Below are positions 26,085 to 35,796 of a stretch of 64,000 bases of DNA, in pieces. How positions within the stretch are numbered: position 1 is the first letter of the stretch; each line of letters starts with the position of its first letter. A program made the position numbers and the translations under genes. Under the pieces are notes generated by a model. The model did no database searches and was not told where the DNA came from. It worked only from the letters and a program-made list of their open reading frames with translations. Source of the stretch: Aselliscus stoliczkanus (lineage: Eukaryota > Chordata > Mammalia > Chiroptera > Hipposideridae); the NCBI GenBank assembly GCA_033961575.1, contig CM066741.1, forward strand, positions 997,715 through 1,061,714. Direction: 5' to 3'.

Positions 26085-27065
26085 ACACAAGAATCCTCAA
26101 CACAGACCAATAAATTGAATCTAGCAACATGTTAAGAGAACAATACACCAGGGCCAGCCGAGTGGCGCGGTGGTTAAGTGCTGGCTTGGGAAACCAGCGG
26201 CCCCAATTCAGGTCCCACATATGACAGTGATACTGACCTCAAAAAAAAAAAAAAAAAAAATGAGGACAATACACCAGACCCAAGTGGAGTTTATCCCAGG
26301 AATGCAAGGTTGGTTTAACATGGAAAGAATCAGTATAACACAACATATTCATAGAACGAAGGACAAAAACGGCATGCTGATCTCAGCAGACACGGAAAAT
26401 GCATGTCACAAAGCCCAGCGTCCTTTCATGACAAGACAAAAACACTCAAAGTGAGAACAGAAGGAAGCTTTTCTAACCTGATTAAGGCCACCTACAAAAG
26501 GCCCTCAGCTCACATCACTGTTTACATCTGAGTGCTTTTCCTCTAAAATTAGAAACACAACAAGGATGCCTCCTTTTGACTCACGTGTTCAGCATTGTAT
26601 TGGAGGGTCTTGTCAGAAGAATAAATAAAAGGCACCAAGATTGGAAAGGAAATTAGAAAATTACCTCTATTCACAGATGACGTGGTATTATTATACAAAG
26701 CCCTAAGTGCGCGTGTGCAGGAGACAGATGTAACACACAAAATCAATGGTGTGATGGCTTACACTGTGGGCGAACCTCGAAGGTGTTCTGCTAAGTGAAA
26801 TAAGCCATGAGAAATACTATCTGATCCCTCTTACAGGCTGTACCTAGCACAGTCACTTGCATACAGACGGAAGGCAGCATGGTGGCTGCCAGGGGCTGGG
26901 GGCGGGGAAGATGGGGAGTTAGGGTTTAATAGGCACAGAGTTTCAGTTTTACAAGATGGACAGGCTGTGGAGCTGGATGGTGGTGACGGCTGCACAATGA
27001 TGTGGAAGTACTTGATATCGCTGAAATGTACACCCCAAAGTGGTTAAGATGGTAACGGGGAAGTA
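26085..27065 (+). repeat. L1 LINE ORF2 fragment with internal deletion
   Basis: Reverse-transcriptase-region text (CCAGGAATGCAAGGTTGGTT, CTATTCACAGATGACG) jumps to the 3' end (CTGCTAAGTGAAATAAGCCA, GGTGGCTGCCAGGGGCTGGG). It is split by the SINE at 26152-26263. Confidence 0.85.
26152..26263 (+). repeat. Young tRNA-SINE, short form inside an L1 fragment
   Basis: Head-only copy with a long A tail that interrupts L1 ORF2-derived sequence. The duplication is ACAATACACCAG on both sides. Confidence 0.92.
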
Positions 27066-27084
27066 CCAAAATTTATAACCTTTG

Positions 27085-27960
27085 TGCTTCAAGGGACAAC
27101 ATCAAGAAAAAGTGGACAGGCAAGCCACATAATGGGAGAAAATATTTGCAAATCATGTATCTAATAAAGGACTTGTATCTAGAGTAAAGAACTCTTACAT
27201 AAAAAATCAACAAATAGGGGACCGGCGAGTGGTGCGCTGGTTAAGAGTTGGCTTGGGACGCCGGCTCTGAGCAGCAGGGCCCTGGTTCAGATCCCACAGT
27301 GACACTGCCCTCTACAGCTAAGATGGTGAACAACAGCTCCACCTGGAGCTGGGCTGCCCTGAGTCGCCGGCGACAGCGTAGGCTGCAGCCCCTGCTGCGG
27401 TGGGCTGCCATAGGCTACAGTGAGTGGCCGGCAGCCGGTGTGAGCTGCCACTGTGAGAGGCCGTCCAGAGGCCAGCGACCGATCTGCCTCACCCGGGAAG
27501 AGCGCAATGACGATACCAACATGGGCCAGTGAAGCAACGTCCTCCACAACTAGACTGAAGAACAAAAGGACAGCAACTTGTCTGTTCCCCTCCCCCAATT
27601 CCCCAATAAAATGTTAAAAAAAAAAAAGTCAACAAATAAAATATAGGCAGATTTAAAAATTGGCACAGGACTTGAATAGCCATTACTCCCAATCAGACAC
27701 CTGAATGGCCGACAAGCACACACTAGGAACTAGGGAAATACAAATAAAAGCACAGCAACAGTGCTTTGCCCCACTAGGATGACTGGAGAGTGAGCGCTAA
27801 CAGGCACAGGGTGTTTGTTCAGGGGCGGGGGGGTGGGGGGTGGGGGCATGCCTAAACCGTTCTGGAATTAGATAGCTGTGATGGCCGCACAACTCTGTGA
27901 ATATGCTAAAAACTACTGAATCGTGTACATTAAAAAGGTGATTTTCATCTCAATAACTGA
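27085..27960 (+). repeat. L1 LINE ORF2 3' fragment
   Basis: GGGAGAAAATATTTGCAAAT and ATCATGTATCTAATAAAGG lead into the 3' part, which resumes after the SINE at 27217-27628. The 3' end has GGCCGCACAACTCTG and a G-rich run near 27,820-27,845. Confidence 0.85.
27217..27628 (+). repeat. Young tRNA-SINE, long form inside an L1 fragment
   Basis: Full-length copy with a small insertion in the head (CTCTGAGCAGCAGGG) and tail AATAAAATGTT plus poly-A. The exact duplication TCAACAAATA is at 27207-27216 and 27629-27638, within L1 ORF2 3' sequence. Confidence 0.93.
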
Positions 27961-29744
27961 GGGAGAAAGTGGGGGAACATTCAGAGGAAGAGGAGTTGAG
28001 GACAGGGCGCAAGGTAAAGGGGTGAGCTGAGCACAGAGCTGAGTTTGGGATGGAATTCCGTAGCCTGTGGGGAACCGGCAAACCTTTCTAAGAAAAGGTG
28101 AGAGACAGGCTCCGACCTGTGGCCTGTGATGACTAACGTGCGGGGTGTGGAGGCCGCATGCTCCGTCCCTTCTCTGGTTCCACAGCGACACTCTCACTCG
28201 TGCCCCCTCACCCCGGGACTCCCAGTGGGGTATTACATCCCCACCCCTCTGACATCCTCTGTATGGCTGGTTATCAAAAAGGGAAGTAATGCTTCAAAAA
28301 ACACTGAAAATCAGTGGCTATTTAAGCACCACACAGCACTGTTTCCTTGTGCTTTAGGGGGCTACTTCCAAAGAATATAAGACGACGGGACCCAAGTCAA
28401 CAAAACACAGATGTTAAAATTATAAAAGTCTGCGTTGTCACTGAAGCAAGCTGCTCAGTCAATGCTAGCTGACTCAAAACCAAGTGAGAACAGCAAAAAC
28501 AAGTGCCTTGGCTTAATCCTGTGTGTCATTACACAAAATCCAATCAATCGCTGTTTGCAGAAAATACCCTGTAAGGTTCAAAGTATAAAATTCCTTCACC
28601 AGGTTTCCATCTGTTTTGAAACTCCATGAGGACGGGAGAGTCGGCTGAGTCACCGCCACACAACAATCCAGACTGCTCTGCGCTGGCTGCGGGGCGCTGG
28701 GGCCCGCTGCACAGCCAGCGCAGCACACGGCGCGTGCCAGTCATCTAACACACACGGCCTCCTTACTAGGAAATTTCAGCTATATTGATTTTCGTGTTTG
28801 TTTGTTGGGATTTTTTTTAAAAGAGAAAAACTGTGCCTTGGTGGAATGTCACCTTCTCTCGTTTGACTCTTAAAATCAGCTCTTCTGCCATCCTCCCTCT
28901 AATACAATGTTTCGTCACCTTTGGGGAGCCACGGCCCTCTGAAATCTGATAAATGTTAAAGGGCCATCTCTCTGTCTTTCTTTTTAAAGCACGCGTTCAA
29001 TTTTCAAACTACCTCGTGCCATCTGAGGTCTCTCGGTGGAATCCAGGACAAGGAGCCCTGGTCAGGTGGCACAATGCCATGCTAAGGCCAGTGGCATTCT
29101 TTCAAGACCGCGTGTCCCAAGGCCAGGCCCCGTGTAAAGTTCTTACCAGGGCTGTGAGTTTATCACTGGTGAAAGCTGAAAACAAGCAACTCTGGGGTCC
29201 AACAACAGGGGAGCTGCCTTCAGAACAACCAAAAAGGCTGCAGTCTTTACACTGGTCAATTTAAACATGAAGACCCGTGATTACCGTAACCTCAGCAATT
29301 GAAGTTACAGCTCAGTTTAAACCAATTGTTTGGCACCTCCTAAAATAATAGAACCAGTGAGTTGGTGTGAAGTACACACACTAGGTAAACTTCCAGTTAA
29401 TTCACTTTAAAATGTGTGTGTGTTGGGGGGAGGGGAGTGATGCACTGAGCGCACACACGTCACCTCCGTGATACTCCTGCCAAGGTCAACCCTGAGCCTA
29501 ATCACACAGAGACAGCCCGACAAATCGCAGCTGAGGCCTACACGGCCGGTCAGCACGACTAAGGAACGGCAGTGTTCTCAAGGGGGAGGAAAAGGTCAAG
29601 GAACTGGCCCCTGGGAAGGAGACGACAGACACCTGAACGCGGCCCTGGATTAAGGAACTCACGGAAAGGAAGAGATGTTTAAGAGGACAGTGCTGGGCCA
29701 ATGGGGCAGCTGTGACTGAACAGCACAGGCAGCTCGTCGGCCTC

Positions 29745-29810
29745 CCTGGGCGTGATGATCTGATGGCTGTCACGTCGCCTGGGCGTGATGATCTGATGGC
29801 TGTCACGTCG
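29745..29810. repeat. Perfect 33-bp tandem duplication
   Basis: Two identical adjacent copies (29745-29777 and 29778-29810) begin CCTGGGCGTGATGATC and end CACGTCG. They lie in TNRC6A intron 2. Confidence 0.97.
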
Positions 29811-31721
29811 AAAGCCCACGTTCCGGGAGCTGCCTGCTTAGGGTGACGTGGCACGACAAAACGAGTGTGGCCAACAGCATCAGTCAACCTGGGCAGAGGT
29901 AGTTGTGCACGGCACCATTCCTGCTACTCTGCTCAGGGTTCGAATGATTTGTTAAACTGTAACTGGGAAGACATCTGCTCCAAGACTCTGAGTGACAGAC
30001 GTGTCCTAACTCCTGAGCAGAAGGACACTGCACACTCCTGCCTCAGTCTCGGAGCTCGTCGCAAACCACCACTGGCAAGGACCAACTCCTACCTGCAGAC
30101 TGACCTCAGATGCCCGAAGTCACAGGGGTTACAGAAGGCACCGGGCTTTTCCATGTTTCTGTTTAAAGCTCCCAGAGGATCGTTACACATTTTAAAGTTA
30201 ATCTTAGTTTGTGATTCATTTATTCTATGCTGCCCAATTAAGCCAGAAAGAACCCTATGGATATGAATTTGTTGGCCACAGACCATATCACAGGAAAGCT
30301 ACGGAGAAACTTAACAAAATCAGACAACTTGTTTTCCAGATAGAGGTTGATGAACTGCAAGAGCAGGGTCCCCCCACCTGGGTTTCTGCCTGTTCCTCGT
30401 CCCAGGGACGAAAGTCTCAGGTGCTACATGATACAGTATTCCAGCATCTTTAACAATCTTTTCTTTATGATGGAATTTAATAGTTGGTTTAGGAAGAAAA
30501 AAAAACCCAGCATGACACAAAGCAGATAACTTCTACCTTAGACAACACACTCCCCATTATAGTATATTCATTACTAGAATGGGCACAAAATATAGCTACT
30601 TGTTCTTACATTCTCAGAAAGAAAGGAGAAACCGAGATCCTATTTTTCTATTGTGCAGCATGAAACCCTGAGGCTGGAAGGCGCTACAGGCAGAGTCACC
30701 AGGCCTGTCACTCGTTAGAGAGCGGAACCTTCTCTAAGTTCCTGGCTCTGTCACAACCATCGCTTTCTCATTTGTAATATGAAGTGATTCGAATACCGAC
30801 TGGTCTCTACTGTCACGGTCCAGCTTTGAATACTCAGTAACTGCACGGCTTTGGTCTCCCAAATATTTTTAATTAGATCAGCTGAGTTAGATATATTTTA
30901 CAACTGGAAAAGGTAATTGCTCGTCTCTCCCCAAACTCCTACTCCTGTTCGGCCCTCTGTCCTGTTCGGAGCCTGGGTCACTCTCCCATTCGCCCACGAC
31001 GGAGAGCCCTGCGCACTCACCTGCTCTCACGGCTCTCGGACTCTAGGCCCACGGCCCGCAGATCTCACCTCGCCTCGTCGGCCACCACTCCAGCGCAGGC
31101 CGTCATCAGCTGTTGCCTGGATCGCTAGTTGCCACTATTCTACCTTACCAATTTGCCAAAGAGCTCCCCAATGACTAAAGATCTGTGCAAAAGGCCCCCC
31201 CACCAGAACACCAGAACCCGGACCTGCCCGCCTGCCCCTCACCAGCCCCACGGCAAGGCCCCGACCACCTCAGAGCCCCCGCTTCCGGCGTCTCACGCCC
31301 TCATGTCTGCTGCTCTCACATCGCCCTTTTCGCTGCCGTTCTGAACTGACTCCACTCTTGAAAGCGCAGCTCAGTGCTGCTCCCCCCATCGAGACACGAC
31401 AGATCCCTCTTTTGAATGTCTGTGACACTGACATCAAGTGACAATTCTAAGAGAGAGAGTTTACCGAGGCTGGTAAACTAAACTGACCTCTTGGGCGAGG
31501 TCTCTGTACCTGGCACTGGCTACCTGGCCCCGCCTTGGGGATGCCTAGCTTAGCAGAGGGCAGGAGAATGGGGCAGGGCTCGGACACTCAGAGACCAGAC
31601 TCAGCCCGGGGTCCACACAGTGGCACCCAGACTCCCACAGTATTAAAAGGTGCTTCAATTCATTGGACATGTAAAGATTGAACACTAATATGGCTGTCTT
31701 CAGGAAATACGAAGATCTAGG

Positions 31722-31916
31722 ACAGACCTTCTCAACTGGAGGTGATGCTGCCACCACCAGGGGCATCTGGCAATATCTGAGGACGTTTCTGATTCTCGCA
31801 ACTGGTGGGGAGCGCTGCTGGCAAAAGCTGCTGACCGTCCCACCATGCACAGGGCAGACGGCACAACCATAGATCATCTGGTCCAAAATGTAAACAGAGC
31901 CCAGGTCGAGAAACTG
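31722..31916 (+). mobile_element. MER5A-type hAT element
   Basis: The sequence follows the MER5A pattern: TTCTCAACTGGAGG, CATCTGGCAATATCTG, CGCAACTGGTGGGG, CAAAATGTAAACAG, and an end close to GAGAAACTG. It is an ancient eutherian non-autonomous element. Confidence 0.8.
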
Positions 31917-32604
31917 TGTGGATCTGTGGGTTCTGCCTCCCCAGACATTCAAATTTTTCAAGGCAAAGAAGCTAATAAGAGACGAGAGGGTCGGAGGCCT
32001 GACAGCCCCATCAGCTACCAGTGCCGTGGCCTCCTGCAAGTGACTGGCCCCCTTTGTGCCAAGTCCTCGTCCGTAAACCAGGGGTGGTGCCAGCCCCGAC
32101 CTCAGGGTTCCAGGGATCAGGCGGGTCTTTGGGGAGGTGTGCTGGGCCGGCAGTAAGTACTCAATACATTTAGTGACTTCCCCTCTCCTTCTCCTGGTTA
32201 GTGCCTAGTCCTGCATTTGGAACAGAGGAGGTGCTCAAGAAACGTTCACTAAACGAAGACTGCCTTGGCTTCCGGGGGAGGGCACCAGCGGGTAAAGACA
32301 GACGTACTCTCCTCCTGCGGGAAAAGGGAAGCTTCAAGCTCCAGGCGGGGTTGAAAGGAAGCATGTGCCCACCTGACCAGGTCTCCCTGCTCCAAACCTC
32401 ACACGGCCCTGCCACCTCTCCCTTTGTCCCTTCTGACCAACGGAACCTCCTCAAGTATGTGGATGCGATGGTATCTTCTCTGACCCCGCCATCATCCGCC
32501 CTGTACTAGTTATTTATGCACTTGTAGTCTTCCTACTAGATCGTACATGCTTTCTGTGGCCAGGGAAAGCACGTGACTCTTTTTTATATAACCCAAGGGG
32601 CCTC

Positions 32605-32735
32605 CAGACCTTAGCAACTGGCTGGCCCAAGCCTCCCGTTTTATAGATTAGGCACAGAGAGGCCAAGTGCTGTGTCGAGGGGCCAAGGTCACACTAGGTG
32701 GCAGAGCTGGGACTCAGGCTCTGGCGGAGATCCCA
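32605..32735 (-). repeat. MIR SINE, antisense
   Basis: GTTTTATAGATTAGGCACAG and GGTGGCAGAGCTGGGACTCA are antisense MIR core text. Confidence 0.8.
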
Positions 32736-33759
32736 AGGTCAATCTACCTGTCATGGCATATCAAAACTGTACCTGTGGGAGAGACCATCTTTTTAATTAA
32801 GTCCCAGAAAACCTCTGTAGGAATTACACCAATAGAGCTGTATTACCCGATAAAGCAAAAATGGAGGGACACGTCGTAGACCCAAACTCCAAGCTCCTTT
32901 CTGCCGCTGACATTACACCTTAAAAAATGCCACCTGTCTTCTTGAATGGTGTCATATCTTAACATTTCTTTCATAGCTTCTAACCACAAAACGTATTTAA
33001 AGGCCCGAAAACCAGTTCACCTTAGTGGTGTCAGGCTTGTCTTTAAACAGCCCCGTTAAATACTCTGAGTAACAGAAAATCCCTTATTTGGAAAGCCAAG
33101 GGTAGCGCACCCCTCACCGGCTGAGCTGTTTCTTTAACGATCCCCTTAAAAGAGTCCCAGATCTTGCAAAACTCAAAGAGCAGCTCTTTAAAACGCTCCT
33201 CGTGGTGAAAACTATTCAGACGGTTTTGAATCCTGTGTGAATCAGCTCGACCTACACCTAAAAGATACACTCATCCAGTACCAAGTGCATGAAGGAGAAA
33301 CTTATTCTATTCTGTTCAAGTGAAAGAAAGCTGCTCACGGGGGAGGTGCATCTAGAAGTTTCTCTGAGTGTCCCCCCAAAAAAAATGATGCAAAAGAAAG
33401 CAGCGCGCACACAACGCCCTGGAGAAGGAAGACAGGGACCTGCACCCGTTTCCCAAACAAGGAGCCCGCGCGGCTTCGAGCTCCGTGAGGTTCAAGGGCA
33501 CGGCCGCCCCCCGCGCCGCGCGGATACATAGTATCCGTTCTGAAAGGCAACAGTCTGGCTACAAAGTCGCAGCGCGGCCGCCGGCGCAGTGACAGCCGTC
33601 GGGGCGCCGCCGTGAGCCGCACAGGAGCCGTCCACGCGCCCTGATCGGAGGCTGCGCGGGCGCGGGGCCCCCGGGCGTGCGGGGCTCGCCCCCCGCCCCC
33701 CACCCAGCAGCCCCCGCGCGGGGCGCGCGGCCGGGGCGGGGGCGGGGCGCCCGGCTCAC

Positions 33760-33807
33760 CTGCGGAGGCTCCGCTCCCCGTCTTTGGTGGCTTTGGCTTC
33801 CAGGTCT
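33760..33807 (-). CDS. TNRC6A: TNRC6A coding exon 2
   Basis: This 48-bp exon lies between a TTGCAG acceptor (33809-33808) and a GTGAGC donor (33759-33758), read on the minus strand. With the AG carried over from exon 1 it encodes R-DLEAKATKDGERSLR and ends with two bases (AG) of a split Arg codon completed by exon 3. Human TNRC6A has ELEAKATKDVERNLSR here, so the match is strong. Differences are E to D at residue 3, V to G at residue 12, and changes around the exon 2/3 junction. The exon lies inside the promoter CpG island, as does intron 1. The segment precedes the GW-repeat Argonaute-binding region, and I know of no assigned domain for it. Confidence 0.93.
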
Positions 33808-33950
33808 CTGCAACGGCAAGAAGCGGGGGCGCGCTGCGCGTCAGCCCCGCGCCGCGGCGGCGAGGCGGGAGGCCGGCCCCGGGCAGCCCCGCCGCCCAGG
33901 CCCCACGTCCCGCCCGCCCGCCCGCCCGCGCGGAGGCCCCGCGCCCTCAC
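33808..33950 (-). other. TNRC6A: TNRC6A intron 1 (143 bp)
   Basis: A very short GC-rich intron with GTGAGG donor and TTGCAG acceptor. Its length is not a multiple of three, so retention would shift the frame. Confidence 0.85.
33909..33929. repeat. (CCCG)n short repeat in TNRC6A intron 1
   Basis: About five tandem CCCG units lie within the 143-bp first intron, 20 bases downstream of the exon 1 donor on the minus strand. Confidence 0.85.
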
Positions 33951-33955
33951 CTCAT
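33951..33955 (-). CDS. TNRC6A: TNRC6A coding exon 1, start codon and two bases
   Basis: On the minus strand the sequence reads ...TTTACACACATGAG followed by the splice donor GTGAGG. The start codon is 33955-33953, and only ATG plus AG is coding before the donor at 33950-33949. Joined to exon 2 it gives ATG AGA GAC CTG (Met-Arg-Asp-Leu), matching the known TNRC6A N-terminus, where human has Met-Arg-Glu-Leu. The start context is weak, with C at -3. TNRC6A (GW182) bridges Argonaute to the PAN2-PAN3 and CCR4-NOT deadenylases in cytoplasmic P bodies. The start was chosen because of the exact phase match across the 143-bp intron. The human comparison is from memory; the splice sites are read directly. 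Confidence 0.88.
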
Positions 33956-34006
33956 GTGTGTAAAGTGCACGAGCGCGCGCGGCGCGGCGAGCCAGGCCCG
34001 CGCGCC

Positions 34007-34060
34007 TCACGGCCCCCGCAGCGCCGCGGGGACAGGCCCGAGCCGCTGCGCCAGCGCCAT
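34007..34060 (-). CDS. Candidate upstream ORF of TNRC6A, 17 codons
   Basis: A minus-strand ATG at 34060-34058 lies in a strong start context, with A at -3 and G at +4 (AAAATGGCG). It opens a 17-codon frame, MALAQRLGPVPAALRGP, with TGA at 34009-34007, about 51 bases before the TNRC6A start codon. It is not in a position to be an N-terminal extension, because it terminates before the main start. It would be translated only if transcription starts upstream of 34060. The ATG overlaps a YY1-like motif and partly matches the TISU initiator. No peptide homology is claimed. Confidence 0.4.
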   Translation of the reverse strand: MALAQRLGPVPAALRGP

Positions 34061-34063
34061 TTT
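34051..34063 (-). promoter_or_regulatory. YY1-like / partial TISU motif
   Basis: The minus strand reads AAAATGGCGCTGG, close to the YY1 consensus AANATGGCGGC. The motif contains the ATG of the candidate uORF. YY1 sites in this orientation are commonly found just downstream of transcription starts. Confidence 0.5.
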
Positions 34064-34073
34064 CCACACCGAC

Positions 34074-34103
34074 CCGCCGCCGCCGCCGCGCCGCCGCCGC
34101 CGC
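34074..34103. repeat. CCG trinucleotide repeat
   Basis: A nearly pure (CCG)n run of about ten units, broken once by a CGCG step. It lies in the presumed 5' UTR or promoter of TNRC6A, and on the transcribed strand it would be a CGG run. Confidence 0.9.
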
Positions 34104-34113
34104 AGGCCCCAGG

Positions 34114-34122
34114 CCGGAAGTG
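34114..34122 (+). promoter_or_regulatory. ETS-family (GABPA-type) site
   Basis: The sequence CCGGAAGTG is a perfect ETS/GABP core motif, a frequent element of CpG-island promoters. It lies about 55 bases upstream of the YY1-like motif relative to TNRC6A transcription. Confidence 0.55.
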
Positions 34123-34141
34123 GATGCCGCGCTCCGCAACC

Positions 34142-34149
34142 GCTTCCGG
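34142..34149 (-). promoter_or_regulatory. Second ETS-type site, opposite orientation
   Basis: GCTTCCGG on the plus strand is CCGGAAGC on the minus strand, another ETS core. With the site at 34114 it makes a divergent pair of ETS motifs about 20 bases apart. Confidence 0.45.
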
Positions 34150-34175
34150 GGCGCCGGGGGGGGGCCGCCGGCCTC

Positions 34176-34187
34176 AAAATGGCCGCC
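34176..34187 (+). promoter_or_regulatory. Plus-strand YY1-like motif (possible divergent initiator)
   Basis: AAAATGGCCGCC on the plus strand resembles the YY1 consensus and points away from TNRC6A. It fits a divergent promoter, but no divergent transcript can be demonstrated from sequence. Confidence 0.3.
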
Positions 34188-34574
34188 CTAGCAACGCGGC
34201 CCGCGGCGCCCGCAGGCCCTTGGCAACCGCCCGGCCGCCGCGCGCGCGGGCCCCGCGGGGCCTCCCCGGGGGGCGCCCCGCCCAGGCGCCCAGCCCCGAG
34301 CCCGGCCCGTGTCGCCGCGGCGGGCCCCGACGGGACGCGCGTCCCTGCCCTCCGCCTCCGCCGGCTTCGCTGCGACACACGTCCTCGTCCCCGCGGCCCG
34401 GCCCCTCCCCCGCCCAGCCCGCCGAAAACGGGGGCCTCAGCCGCTAGGGCCGTGCCCTTGGGTCCGTCCCCGGGCGCGGGCGGCATCCCCGAGGCGGGCG
34501 GGAGCGCGCGAGTTCCAGCCCCGGCCCCGGCCCTGCCCGGGGCAGCGGACACGGAGCGCGTGGGCAGCGCGGGG

Positions 34575-34700
34575 CCCCGCAGGCCGGGCGCGGGGGTCGG
34601 GGCGCCGGGCGCGGGGATCGGGGCGGGGGGTCGGGGCGCCGGGCGCGGGGGGTCGGGGCGGCGGGGGGTCGGGGCGGCGGGCGCGGGGGGTCGGGGCTCA
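34575..34700 (+). repeat. GC-rich minisatellite with G-quadruplex potential
   Basis: Irregular tandem units built from GGGGTCGGGGCG and CCGGGCGCGGG blocks repeat across about 125 bases. The plus strand carries many runs of four or more G. 34613-34636, for example, has four G-runs separated by loops of one or two bases, and 34647-34696 has several more. It lies about 550 bases upstream of the candidate uORF, in the outer part of the CpG island. Confidence 0.85.
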
Positions 34701-35593
34701 GAGGCGCTGCCCCGCCACGGAGCGCGTCGCTGCCGCTCCGGGGGCCCCGCGGACGCGGACGCAGACACCCCGCGAGGCTGCACGCCCCGTGGGTACAAGG
34801 CGCCCACCCACCCGGGCAGACCCCGCAGGGCCCACGCGCGCGCAGGGCTGTTGGATACTTGTCAACATACAATTATTGGTATATGTTATATATTAATCTA
34901 TGCAGCTCTCACCCGCGGCTCATGACCCTTCCTCTGGGCTTCCAACCCATTCTTTCCAGAAACCTTCCCCTGGATCACCCCGTGTTCCACTTTCTAAACT
35001 AGGCTCCTTCCACTGGCTTTAAAAACATGTCCAACTCGCTCCCACTGAAAAGAAACAAAGCCCCCCTTGACTGCCCAGCATCTGTCCCATCTGAGGGAGG
35101 CGATGGGTAACAAGTGAATTCATGAATATATGAATGCATGCATGCATGCACAGAAAGCCCTCAAGCATATGCACCCACATGTTAATTTTCTTAATGTATC
35201 TATCTGGCTTTTTTTTTCTTTTGGTCTTGTCTTGTTTTTGTACAATGAGCATGAAATAAATAAATAAATAAAAATCAGGCTTACAAAATGTAAAATGCAA
35301 GGGGCACCAAATAAGTGCCGTGACTTCTTTTGCCTCCCATCGATTCATCCATACATGTATTTGGTTTGGGTTTTCCGTTGTGGTTCTTTCTACTTAACGT
35401 GTTAAAAATTATATTACAGTGTTTCTTTAGGAGTTAAGAAATATGATCCACAGTCTGGGTTCATACCAAGTTTATGAAGGATTTTCCCACAACAGCATAA
35501 GGCAATGAAAACGGAAATATGTATCAACATTTACACAGCTGTTAAGATTACCTGACTTTTTAAAAAATTAGCCTGTCTTAGGTTTGAATAACT

Positions 35594-35796
35594 CAGTGGT
35601 TCTCAGGGCATTGGACCCCGCCTACTCCCAGGGGACATTGACTTATGTCCAGTTTTTGGTTTGCACAACTGGGTGCTACTGGCATCTAATGGGTAGAGGC
35701 CCGGGATTCTGCTAAACACCCTACAATGCCCAGGATGGACCTCCCACAACAACACAAGAGTATCTGAACTGAAATGCCCAAGGTTGAGCAAGCCTG
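35594..35796 (+). mobile_element. MER5A-type hAT element
   Basis: Begins CAGTGGTTCTCAGGG and contains ACTGGGTGCTACTGGCATCT, GCTAAACACCCTACAATGCC and AAGGTTGAGCAAGCC, as expected for MER5A. Confidence 0.85.

Larger units (their letters stand above)
15434..33759 (-). other. TNRC6A: TNRC6A intron 2 (about 18.3 kb)
   Basis: No conserved coding exon was recognised between exons 2 and 3. The interval holds SINEs of both young families, L1 and MIR fragments, one MER5A element, a perfect 33-bp tandem duplication (29745-29810) and a CpG-dense block near 24.4-24.75 kb. Stretches such as 15,600-17,800, 21,150-23,000 and 29,900-31,650 show no feature I can name, apart from possible decayed L2 near 30.9-31.3 kb. 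Confidence 0.85.
33956..34190 (-). promoter_or_regulatory. TNRC6A: TNRC6A 5' UTR and core promoter region (start site not mapped)
   Basis: The DNA immediately upstream of the start codon on the minus strand is extremely GC-rich and has no recognisable TATA box. It contains a YY1-like motif (34051-34063), two ETS-type sites (34114-34122 and 34142-34149) and a second YY1-like motif in the opposite orientation (34176-34187). Such combinations are typical of dispersed CpG-island promoters. The right boundary is a guess based on motif positions. The actual transcription start cannot be read from sequence alone. Confidence 0.6.
33470..34850. promoter_or_regulatory. CpG island covering the TNRC6A promoter, exons 1-2 and intron 1
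   Basis: CpG dinucleotides are dense through this interval, with long stretches of almost pure G and C. This contrasts sharply with the AT-richer repeats on both sides. The island covers the start codon, the 143-bp first intron and exon 2, and extends roughly 900 bases upstream of the start codon. CpG islands of this kind mark ubiquitously active promoters and are often bidirectional. The boundaries are by eye. Confidence 0.9.

Noticed and set aside
33677..34925. Overlapping long open frames of 195-323 codons on both strands near 34 kb
   Set aside because: They arise because stop codons are rare in the GC-rich CpG island. Products are low-complexity Pro/Arg/Gly/Ala, overlap in several frames on both strands, and match nothing known.
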